A stretch of 64,000 nucleotides of DNA from Lepus europaeus (taxonomy: Eukaryota > Chordata > Mammalia > Lagomorpha > Leporidae), in NCBI RefSeq assembly GCF_033115175.1, contig NC_084840.1, positions 73,857,179 to 73,921,178 of the forward strand. Direction: 5' to 3'. A model generated the notes under the pieces. That model saw only the letters and a program-made list of their open reading frames with translations, did not search any database and was not told the origin of the DNA. A program made the position numbers and the translations under genes. Positions 61,101 to 64,000 of the stretch are shown here, piece after piece; within the stretch, counting starts at the first letter, position 1, and each line of letters opens with the position of its first letter.

Positions 61101-63053
61101 AACTGGGACTAGAACCCGGTGCCCATAGGGGATACCGGCGCTGCAGGCAGAGGATTAACCAAGTGAGTCATGGCCTTACCATGGCTTTTAAAAGATAATT
61201 ATTTCTGGGGCTGGTGTCGTGGCTCACTTGGTTAATCCTCCATCTGCGGCGCCGGCATCCCATATGGGCGCTGAGTTCTAGTCCCAGTTGCTCCTCTTCT
61301 AGTCCAGCTCTCTGCTGTGGCCCGGGAAGGCAGTGGAGGATGGCCCAAGTGCTTGGGCCCCTGCACCCGCATGGGAGACCAGGAGGAAGCACCTGGCTCC
61401 TGGCTTTGGATCGGCGCAGCACCGGCTGTAGCAGCCATTTGGGGAGTGAACCAACGGAAGGAAGACCTTTCTCTCTGTCTCTCTCACTGTCTATAACTCA
61501 ACCTGTCAAATAAATTAAAAAAAAAAAAAAGATAATTATTTCCAAGGCAGAGAGACAGAGAGCACAATTACATACACTGGATTCACTCCCAAAGTGCCCA
61601 ACAGTCTGCCAGAGCTAAAACCTGGTGACTCAGTCTGGGTCTTCCATGTTGGTGGCAGAGCCCCAGGTATGTAAGCCATTACCTGCTGCCTCCTAGAGTC
61701 TGCATCAGCAGGAAACTGGAATTGGGAGCGAAGTCTAGACTCGAACCCAGGCACCCTGATATGGGACACAGGCTTCTTAGCCACCAGACCAAACATCTGC
61801 CCCACGTAAAACTGTCTCCAAAATTATTGTCTATTGACTTTCTGTTTTACTGAGATGTGAAGTTTTCATAAACCTTTCAGAGTGCCCTAGTTAATCTAAA
61901 AAAGCTAGTTTGGGGGCTGGTGCCATGGTGCAGTAACTTAATCCCCCGCCTGTGGTGCTGGCATCCCATATGGGTGCCGGTTCTGGACCTGGCAGCTCCT
62001 CTTCCAGTCTAGCTCTGCTGTGGCCTGGGAAGGCAGTAGAGGATGGCCCAAGTGCTTGGTCCCCTGCACCCTTGTGGGAGACCTGGAAGAGGCTCCTGGC
62101 TCCTGGCTTCGGATTGGTGCAGCTCCGGCCGTTGTGGCCATTTGGGGAGTGAACCAATGGATGGAAGACCTTTCTCTCTGTCTATAATTTTACCTCTCAA
62201 ATAAACAAATAAAATCTTCAAAATAAATATTAAAAAAACTAGTTTGATCAACAGTAGGAGAATTTTTTATTTGAAAAATAAGATTAATAATAGACGTGGA
62301 AGTGGAGCAGTCCAAAGTTCCAATTCAGGTCTTCTAGTCATTATCCCAAGAGTATAAAGAAACTCATAATTTTGGTTCCATGTCTTGGTTTATCTCTCTA
62401 TACAATAAGAAACATTTCTTCTTCTTTTTAAAGACATTTATTTGAAAGGCAGAATTATGGGGAGAAAGGAAGAGACAGCGAAAGAGGGAGAGGTCTTCAT
62501 CCACTGGTTCACTCCTCAGATGGCCACAACTGCTAAGGCTGAACCAGTCTGAAGCCAGGAGCCGGGAGCTTCATCTGGGTCTCCTACATGGCTGGCAGGG
62601 GCCTAAACACTTGGGCCATTTTCTGCTGCCTTCCCAGGTGCATTTGCAGGGAGCTGGATTGGAATCGGAGTAGGCGGAACTTGAGCTGGTGCTCTGATAT
62701 GGGATGCCAGCATCACAGCTACGACTATACTGTGCCACAACACCAGCCCCTGGTTTGTCCCTTTGGTAAGCATATTGAAAAAAAGAGGAGGAAGGCAGAA
62801 AGAGTTACTGAGGAAATGTTTTCCCATTCTCAGAAAGCTTAGAATTCTGTTGTTATTTATTTAGCAGAGCAGTTACATTTTACTGTGGTGTTGGTGAATA
62901 TGATTTAACAGCAAGAACTAAAACTGAAAAGATAATATGCATCTTTCCTTTCATCTTTTGGTTTTTGTTATTGTTATTTTCTAGGAAATCATTGTGAAAA
63001 TTATAACCAAAAAACTTGGAGAGAAATATCATAAGAAAAAGGGTATTGTTAAG
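28795..63053 (+). CDS. KIN: KIN17 DNA/RNA-binding protein, exons 1-10 (3' part outside window)
   Basis: KIN17 is a nuclear protein linked in mammals to the DNA-damage response, replication and RNA processing. The ten exons join in frame to 306 codons; the human protein is 393 residues, so roughly the last 87 are beyond the window. Domains: C2H2 zinc finger at residues 28-50 (Cys28, Cys31, His44, His50); the conserved winged-helix region at about 51-160; a charged helix rich in Lys/Glu at about 170-200; a basic nuclear-localisation segment at about 240-258 (KRK...KEKKKKK); then the start of the first C-terminal SH3-like domain (DYWLQPEIIVKIITKKLGEK). The start has G at -3 and G at +4. It is intact and shares its promoter with ATP5F1C. 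Confidence 0.97.
29360..29520 (+). repeat. MIR SINE
   Basis: Sense MIR core: GTGTGATTTGGGGCAGTTCA, TTCTCTGTAAAGTGGAAATAA, then GGCTTGTTGTTTTAAGTGTT. Confidence 0.75.
30078..30399 (-). repeat. CSINE
   Basis: T run then TATATTTTATTTATGAGAGA; ends CCACAATGCTGGCCCC. CTCTAG(C/A)CTTTTT flanks both sides. Confidence 0.92.
30499..30606 (-). repeat. CSINE 3' fragment
   Basis: Only the tail third is present: T run, AAAGATTTATTTATTCATTT, to CAATGACCGGGGCTGAG. Confidence 0.8.
30606..30672 (-). repeat. Possible MLT1 LTR fragment
   Basis: TAAGGATTAGGATTTCATTG followed by AATTTTGGAGGATA resembles the complement of the MLT1 5' end. Short and diverged. Confidence 0.45.
30686..31034 (-). repeat. CSINE with (CA)n
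   Basis: A (CA)n stretch at 30,731-30,756 replaces part of the GA-rich block. Ends CCACAGTGCCAACCCC. Confidence 0.92.
31085..31358 (-). repeat. CSINE, old
   Basis: GAGAGGCAGTTCACTCCCCC to GCCACTAGGCCAAATGCTC; the 3' tail is mostly lost. Confidence 0.8.
31456..31735 (+). repeat. CSINE, old
   Basis: AGCTTCCTGCTAATACAGACC block, then CATCAAATAAATATCAG; an (AATC)n microsatellite follows at about 31,741-31,763. Confidence 0.78.
31930..32685 (-). mobile_element. Old L1 3' UTR, antisense
   Basis: Complement of the L1M-type 3' UTR: GACACATCATTACCATCTAA, TTGGTGTTGTACATTCTGTG, CCACCATTATAGCATCTTAC. Non-coding. Confidence 0.75.
32688..33034 (-). repeat. CSINE, young type
   Basis: T run, GTCAGGCAGAGTGGACAGTG; ends GAGCCGCGGCACCGGCCCC. 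TTAACCTTTT on both sides. Confidence 0.95.
33111..33423 (-). repeat. CSINE
   Basis: GCAAAGTGGTTTTCT flanks both ends (15 bp). Confidence 0.95.
33567..33904 (-). repeat. CSINE (first of an adjacent pair)
   Basis: T-rich tail with GTTGTTGTTTG, AAAGATTCATTTTATTTATT, ends CGCCACAGTGCTGGATG. It abuts the tail of the next copy. Confidence 0.92.
33905..34243 (-). repeat. CSINE (second of an adjacent pair)
   Basis: GAACAAGTT occurs before the pair (33,558) and after it (34,250), so this copy probably inserted first and the other went into its tail. Confidence 0.92.
35502..35596 (+). CDS. KIN: KIN exon 2 (95 nt)
   Basis: It encodes NGFKCHCMSESHQRQLLLAS then ENPQQFMDYFS, with zinc ligands His44 and His50. 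Acceptor TTTTTTTGTAG, donor TCAGA/GTAAGT. A 6.6-kb intron separates it from exon 1, so the zinc finger is split between two exons. Confidence 0.97.
35855..36050 (+). repeat. MIR SINE
   Basis: Sense MIR with CTCCTCATCTGTAAACTGAT at its core and TTTTTAAAGTACTTCGAAAA near the end. Confidence 0.75.
36068..36347 (+). repeat. CSINE, old subfamily
   Basis: ATCATCTGTTAA flanks both ends despite its divergence. Ends GCCCAAATAAATGTC. Confidence 0.88.
36567..36886 (+). repeat. CSINE
   Basis: Head GGGGCCAGTGCTGTGGCACA; 3' end TTTCAAATAAATAAATAAAT. Flanks AATACACTT / AATACATTT. Confidence 0.93.
37177..37491 (-). repeat. CSINE
   Basis: TGCAGTTT before the T run and after the head end GCGCCGGCCC. Confidence 0.93.
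37813..38104 (-). repeat. CSINE, young type, 5'-truncated
   Basis: Ends early at GTGCCGGCGCCGCAAG. TCAAAACTTTAATTTTT stands directly before and after it. Confidence 0.95.
38121..38390 (-). repeat. CSINE, older
   Basis: Ends ACCACAATACTGGCCC. TCAAAACTCTGATTTTT follows it, a diverged third copy of the target sequence shared with the young copy next to it. Confidence 0.9.
38667..38988 (-). repeat. CSINE
   Basis: AAGATTTACTTATTTTATTT to CACCACAATGCCAGTCCC. Confidence 0.9.
39186..39250 (-). repeat. CSINE 3' fragment
   Basis: T20 run, TAATATTTATTTATTTATTT and a GAGAGAGAGAG block only; the body is absent. Confidence 0.75.
39250..39715. repeat. Possible old LINE-like sequence
   Basis: Pyrimidine-rich text with CTCTCACTGGCC-type and 'agcatttctaaagctgaactca' patterns resembles an old mammalian LINE; it may continue at 40,060-40,220 and 40,560-40,900. 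Family not determined. Confidence 0.4.
39719..39768. repeat. (CT)n(GT)n microsatellite
   Basis: A CT run of about 16 units followed directly by about 9 GT units. Confidence 0.95.
39769..40057 (-). repeat. CSINE
   Basis: AGAGTTTATTTATTTGAGAG, ends TGTACCACGGTGCCC; lies directly after the (GT)n tract. Confidence 0.88.
40244..40551 (-). repeat. CSINE
   Basis: TTAATATTCATTTACTTATT to CCACGACACCAGCCCC; flanks CACCTAAAGT / CACATAAAGT. Confidence 0.9.
41117..41420 (+). repeat. CSINE, old, tail to tail with the next
   Basis: AGGTGCAGACATTTAGCCTC head; carries a small TTAGC repeat (CTTAGCTTAGCTTAGCTT) near 41,280. Its AAATAAATAAATA end merges with the minus-strand copy that follows. Confidence 0.8.
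41420..41690 (-). repeat. CSINE
   Basis: TATTTATTTCTTTTGAAAGA to CTATCATGCCAGCCCC. Confidence 0.85.
41693..42035 (-). repeat. CSINE, intermediate type
   Basis: Tail TTTATTTATTTGGCAGGTAG; ends GCCACAGTGCCAGCCCC. CCCCAACAA on both sides. Confidence 0.93.
42585..42628 (+). CDS. KIN: KIN exon 3 (44 nt)
   Basis: It encodes EFRNDFLELLRRRF with split Glu and Gly codons at its ends; start of the winged-helix region. Acceptor TTTTATTAG, donor TTTG/GTAAAT. The following intron is only 84 nt. Confidence 0.96.
42629..42712 (+). other. KIN: KIN intron 3 (84 nt, stop-free in frame)
   Basis: GTAAAT to TTGTTCCCAG, close to the minimum length for mammalian introns. It is a multiple of three and has no stop in the KIN frame, so retention would insert 28 residues. 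Confidence 0.95.
42713..42835 (+). CDS. KIN: KIN exon 4 (123 nt)
   Basis: It encodes TKRVHNNIVYNEYISHREHI then HMNATQWETLTDFTKWLGRE, the core of the winged-helix region. Acceptor TTGTTCCCAG, donor GAAG/GTAAGG. Confidence 0.97.
42957..43078 (+). repeat. CSINE, strongly shortened
   Basis: Head with GGGTTCGAGTCCTGGTTC joined directly to TCTGTCTCTCTGCCTTTC; more than half of the body is missing. Confidence 0.75.
43102..43362 (+). repeat. CSINE, old, interrupted
   Basis: From AAGGAGCAGACGTTTAGTCT; its CT-rich 3' part is split by the younger copy at 43,363 and resumes at about 43,716-43,750 (TCTGAAATAAA). Confidence 0.82.
43363..43715 (-). repeat. CSINE inserted in an older CSINE
   Basis: TCTCTCTCTCTATTTCT precedes and follows it (17 bp). 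It combines a young-type body with the AGATTTTATTTATTTATTTG tail of the older type. Confidence 0.93.
43765..44081 (+). repeat. CSINE, young type, upstream of KIN exon 5
   Basis: GGCCGGCTCCATGGCTCATT to CTGCCTGTCAATAAAAAAAAA, followed by a T14-CAG stretch; flanks ATTCAGAAAAA / TTTCAGAAGAAAA. Confidence 0.93.
44194..44375 (+). CDS. KIN: KIN exon 5 (182 nt)
   Basis: It encodes LCKVDETPKGWYIQYIDRDP then the charged helix ETIRRQLELEKKKKQDLDDE through GLEGKEQ. Acceptor CTCCCAAAG, donor CAG/GTGGGC. A cryptic acceptor lies 96 nt upstream (see findings). Confidence 0.97.
44790..44905. repeat. Old dispersed repeat fragment
   Basis: TGCCTCCTGTGTGCCAGGAC ... CCCTCATGGAGCTTGCATTC is a common mammalian-wide repeat pattern; family not determined. 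Confidence 0.45.
44960..45440 (-). mobile_element. Old L1 fragment, antisense
   Basis: Diverged complement of L1: TTTTTTATTGAGCTGTAACA, GTATGTTCTTTTTTGTGTAG, GAACATTGGGCTTGTATTCA. Non-coding. Confidence 0.7.
45766..46121 (+). repeat. CSINE, young type, A tail of 34
   Basis: Head TTGGCCGATGCCGCGGCTCA; flanks GAAATTAAGAAGGA / GAAATTAAGAAAGA. Confidence 0.95.
46480..46792 (-). repeat. CSINE
   Basis: ACAATTAGTATTT duplicated on both sides; head end CACAGCACTAGCCCC. Confidence 0.94.
46812..46938 (-). repeat. MIR SINE, antisense, partial
   Basis: AGGCAGGCACTGTGCTAAGT, then CCACTTAACACTTTTATAAT, the complement of the MIR 3' half. Confidence 0.65.
47324..47372 (+). CDS. KIN: KIN exon 6 (49 nt)
   Basis: It encodes EVPIFTELSRENDEEK plus one base. 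Acceptor TTTGTTTATAG, donor AAAG/GTAATT. Not a multiple of three. Confidence 0.95.
47373..48664 (+). other. KIN: KIN intron 6
   Basis: 1.3 kb with one minus-strand CSINE at 48.25-48.55 kb. 47,375-48,250 is unique-looking sequence with no feature I can support. Confidence 0.8.
48251..48546 (-). repeat. CSINE
   Basis: AAGATTTATTTATTTTAAAG to CACAGCACCAGCCCC; the pre-body spacer is short. Confidence 0.92.
48665..48725 (+). CDS. KIN: KIN exon 7 (61 nt)
   Basis: It encodes TFNLNKGACTSAGATSSKS between split Val and Ser codons, a Ser/Thr/Ala-rich linker that is likely disordered. Acceptor TTTCTTCCAG, donor AAG/GTGGG. Confidence 0.95.
48793..49126 (-). repeat. CSINE
   Basis: Lies 67 bp after the KIN exon 7 donor. 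Flanks CTACATTTTG / TTACATTTTG. Confidence 0.93.
49482..49743 (-). repeat. CSINE with internal deletion
   Basis: Jumps from CAGATGGCCACAA to GTGCAGGGGCCCAAGC, losing the GCCAGGAGCC block. Ends GTAGTGCCGGTCCC. Confidence 0.9.
49771..50072 (+). repeat. CSINE
   Basis: Head ACAGGTGTGGTGTAGCCGGT to TTTCAAATAAATAAAAAAT. Confidence 0.9.
50073..50341 (-). repeat. CSINE, old
   Basis: Starts in the GA-rich block, ends TTAACCATTACGTCCAAAGC; tail to tail with the previous copy. Confidence 0.78.
51050..51335 (+). repeat. CSINE, old
   Basis: GCCTGGGTTTGAGTCCCAGC and TTTCCTGCTAATGCACAACC identify the older subfamily. Confidence 0.8.
51554..51888 (-). repeat. CSINE, young type
   Basis: TCTATTATCTTTT on both sides; about 20 bases are missing near 51,790 (GAGAGCTGTGGGCAACCGGG). 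Confidence 0.95.
51970..52415 (-). mobile_element. MLT1-type LTR (ERVL-MaLR), antisense
   Basis: TATTAGTTTTCTGTAGTTGC, then CACAAGCTGGGTAGTTTAGA, matches the complement of the MLT1 3' end; the rest is diverged. An ancient LTR without coding sequence. Confidence 0.65.
52900..53240 (+). repeat. Possible L2 fragment
   Basis: CTTGTGATCTGGGATGTCTC, then TACTTTCTAGAATGCCCTTCC, follows the order of the L2 3' region; strongly diverged. Confidence 0.45.
53300..53318. repeat. (GT)n microsatellite
   Basis: About nine GT units at the edge of the old L1. Confidence 0.9.
53320..54530 (-). mobile_element. Old L1 ORF2 fragment, antisense, split by a CSINE
   Basis: Complement of L1 3' ORF2: CACCATCCATCTCCAGGACT, AGTGGAATCCTGATATG, GGCTGAATAATACCCTACTG, TTGAGCATCTTTTCATGACG. 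It resumes at 54,412 after the insertion. No intact frame. Confidence 0.85.
54069..54411 (-). repeat. CSINE, young type, inside the old L1
   Basis: CGTTGTGATTTT at 54,057-54,068 and 54,412-54,423; the tail complement contains (GTTT)n. Confidence 0.96.
55181..55545 (+). repeat. CSINE with duplicated CT-rich block
   Basis: GAGTAGAATATCTCTCT-type text occurs twice (near 55,430 and 55,473). AAGAATTTCAA precedes it and follows the next copy. Confidence 0.9.
55546..55852 (-). repeat. CSINE inserted in the tail of the previous copy
   Basis: AAAGATTTATTTATTTATTG to CACAGTGCCAGCCCC, followed by remaining tail of the older element (ATAAATGAAAATCTTAAAAA). Confidence 0.93.
56562..56691 (+). CDS. KIN: KIN exon 8 (130 nt, nuclear-localisation segment)
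   Basis: It encodes SLGPSALKTLGSAAAVKRKE then SSQSSAQAKEKKKKKSALDE and IME. The two basic clusters, KRK and KEKKKKK, form the expected bipartite nuclear localisation signal. Donor GAG/GTATGG. Confidence 0.96.
56804..57152 (-). repeat. CSINE
   Basis: ATTAATACAGAT on both sides; GA-rich block expanded with GAGCGAGCGAGAG. Confidence 0.95.
57405..57690 (-). repeat. CSINE (first of an adjacent pair)
   Basis: CAGATTTATTTATTTATTTG to GAACCACAGCAC; the GGCTG..GAGCC spacer is partly deleted. Confidence 0.88.
57691..58008 (-). repeat. CSINE (second of an adjacent pair)
   Basis: Its T-rich tail follows the head of the previous copy; ends ACCACAGCACTGGCTC. Confidence 0.9.
58484..58802. mobile_element. 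Old DNA-transposon-like element with terminal inverted repeats
   Basis: The left end ACAGTTCCCAACTTACGG and the right end complement ACAGATGCTCCCCAACTTAT form imperfect inverted repeats, and further internal segments are also inverted. About 320 bp without coding capacity; a non-autonomous Tigger/mariner-like type is likely, family not fixed. Confidence 0.6.
58943..59260 (+). repeat. CSINE
   Basis: GATGATAGCACTT before and after; the GCTCCTGGCTCC block is partly deleted. Confidence 0.95.
59951..60001 (+). CDS. KIN: KIN exon 9 (51 nt)
   Basis: It encodes IEEEKKRTARTDYWLQP, exactly 17 codons with phase 0 at both ends, so skipping would keep the frame. Acceptor TGTTCTGTAG, donor GTAAGT. Confidence 0.96.
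60177..60507 (-). repeat. CSINE, young type
   Basis: TATCTTTAATTTTT on both sides; ends GCCATGGCGCTGGC. Confidence 0.95.
60868..61175 (-). repeat. CSINE, intermediate type
   Basis: ACCATGGCTTTTA on both sides; tail complement ATTTGACAGAGTTATAGACA. Confidence 0.94.
61207..61530 (+). repeat. CSINE, intermediate type
   Basis: AGATAATTATTTC on both sides; tail ACCTGTCAAATAAATTAAAA. Confidence 0.95.
61543..61804 (-). repeat. CSINE, old
   Basis: AAGGCAGAGAGACAGAGAGC to CCAGACCAAACATCTGCCCC. Confidence 0.8.
61913..62237 (+). repeat. CSINE
   Basis: CTAGTTTG on both sides; head GGGGGCTGGTGCCATGGTGC. Confidence 0.93.
62430..62750 (-). repeat. CSINE
   Basis: AAAGACATTTATTTGAAAGG to GCCACAACACCAGCCCC. 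Confidence 0.9.
62985..63053 (+). CDS. KIN: KIN exon 10 (69 nt)
   Basis: It encodes EIIVKIITKKLGEKYHKKKG then IVK, exactly 23 codons with phase 0 at both ends; first SH3-like domain. Acceptor TTATTTTCTAG, donor AAG/GTGAGA. The next coding exon is not in the window. Confidence 0.96.
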
Positions 63054-64000
63054 GTGAGAATCTGAGTTTTTTAATATAATTTTTTTAAAAAGAAGATAGT
63101 GGGGGATCCAGTGAAACTCTTATTCCTTGATAATCAAGTTTAAGTAGGAAAAGCCCTAGTGTTTAAAGTTCTTGAATATTCTATAAAATGAAAGCTTAAT
63201 TCATAACTGTTGGAGAAATATTTCTTTTCCAACCATAATCTATGCTTAACTTTGGTCTGTTTTACTGGAGCAAATAGTATATATGAAATCTAATTGGCAT
63301 CTCTTAAAAACTCAGCACCCATGCCTTGCTCTTAGGACTTTCTTATGTCTTCCTGAGAGACCACCTTTTTTTAGCTCTCAGGCTGTTCTGACTGCGTCCT
63401 TTCTCTTCTGTTGCCTTTCCTAAATGCTGTTTCTTTCTAGTACCCAGATTTGTATGTGCATAAATTACCCTTTGCCAACTTAGAACGAGACAAAGCTACC
63501 CCTCTTGCTAGATTTCTTAATTTCTTAGTCCAAAATCAACAGTCTTTTATTCGTTTCAGATGAAAGCCTTAACTAAACTTTTTTCTCAAAAGTTTTTTTT
63601 TTTTTCCTCTAATGTGTTTATTTGAAAGAGCAACAGAAAGAGAAAATGAGGGAGATCTTCCACCTACTGGTTCATTTCCCAGATGGCTGCACCAGCCAGC
63701 TCTGAGCCAAGATGAAACCAGGAGCCAGGACATCTATCCTGTTCTCTCACATGGGTGGCAGGGCCAAGCATTTGGGCCGATGTCTGTTGCCTTCCTAGAT
63801 AGATTAGCGGGGAGCTGGATTGGAAGTAGAGCAGCTGGGACTCAGACTACTAGGGCATTCCAGGTGGCAGTATATCCCTCTGCATCACAATGCTGGCCCC
63901 CTTCTCTAGCTTTGAATTGGGGTCTTTATTAAGAACTGTAGACTGAGAAATCAGTGTCATTCATGGAGGGAGTTCTTCTTACTTTTTGATTGGAATTTCG
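63054..64000 (+). other. KIN: KIN intron 10, left part
   Basis: Runs off the window. One minus-strand CSINE at 63.6-63.9 kb; 63,060-63,590 shows nothing recognisable. Confidence 0.8.
63592..63900 (-). repeat. CSINE
   Basis: T run, ATGTGTTTATTTGAAAGAGC, ends ATCACAATGCTGGCCCCC. Confidence 0.9.

Larger units (their letters stand above)
60002..62984 (+). other. KIN: KIN intron 9
   Basis: 3.0 kb, more than half CSINE: six copies in mixed orientation. 60,520-60,865 and 62,240-62,430 are unassigned. Confidence 0.8.

Noticed and set aside
1-64000. CRISPR array, operon or phage-type system
   Set aside because: The direct repeats are dispersed, diverged SINEs with target duplications and A tails. 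Nothing resembles spaced identical repeats or a prokaryotic gene cluster.

Overview
This is mammalian nuclear DNA from a lagomorph, most likely a leporid such as the European rabbit (Oryctolagus cuniculus). The identification rests on more than 70 copies of the lagomorph-specific tRNA-derived CSINE (C-repeat) and on a rabbit-type LINE-1 3' UTR. The two host genes encode proteins close to their human orthologues as I remember them. No bacterial, CRISPR or operon-type structure is present.

Layout. 1-5,460 is intergenic: L2, MIR and several CSINEs. 5,460-28,570 is ATP5F1C on the minus strand, encoding the gamma subunit of mitochondrial F1Fo-ATP synthase. All its exons can be placed to the base, including the 37-nt alternative exon 9 at 6,247-6,283. 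About 28,150-28,990 is a GC- and CpG-rich bidirectional promoter, with only 261 bp between the two start codons. 28,795-64,000 is KIN (KIN17) on the plus strand, a C2H2 zinc-finger DNA/RNA-binding protein. Exons 1-10 (codons 1-306) are inside the window; the last part, which in human encodes the end of the C-terminal SH3-like region, lies beyond the right edge. The head-to-head ATP5F1C/KIN arrangement matches the human 10p14 locus, here shown in the opposite orientation.

Reassembly check. The eight constitutive coding exons of ATP5F1C sum to 890 nt. With the final G-TAA this gives 894 nt, or 297 residues; inclusion of exon 9 gives 298 residues ending in Asp. KIN exons 1-10 sum to 918 nt with consistent phases and AG/GT junctions throughout.

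Most of the rest is transposon-derived. It includes old L1 fragments (21.0-24.1, 31.9-32.7, 45.0-45.4 and 53.3-54.5 kb), a lagomorph L1 3' end nested in one of them, MIRs, an MLT1-type LTR, an old TIR element at 58.5 kb, a small poly(A)-tailed LTR-derived retrocopy near 26.1 kb, and dense CSINEs. The most useful second-look items concern splicing: a stop-free 84-nt intron in KIN, a cryptic in-frame acceptor beside a SINE tail upstream of KIN exon 5, and a (GT)n-containing weak acceptor before ATP5F1C exon 4. I found no wholly new biological system.
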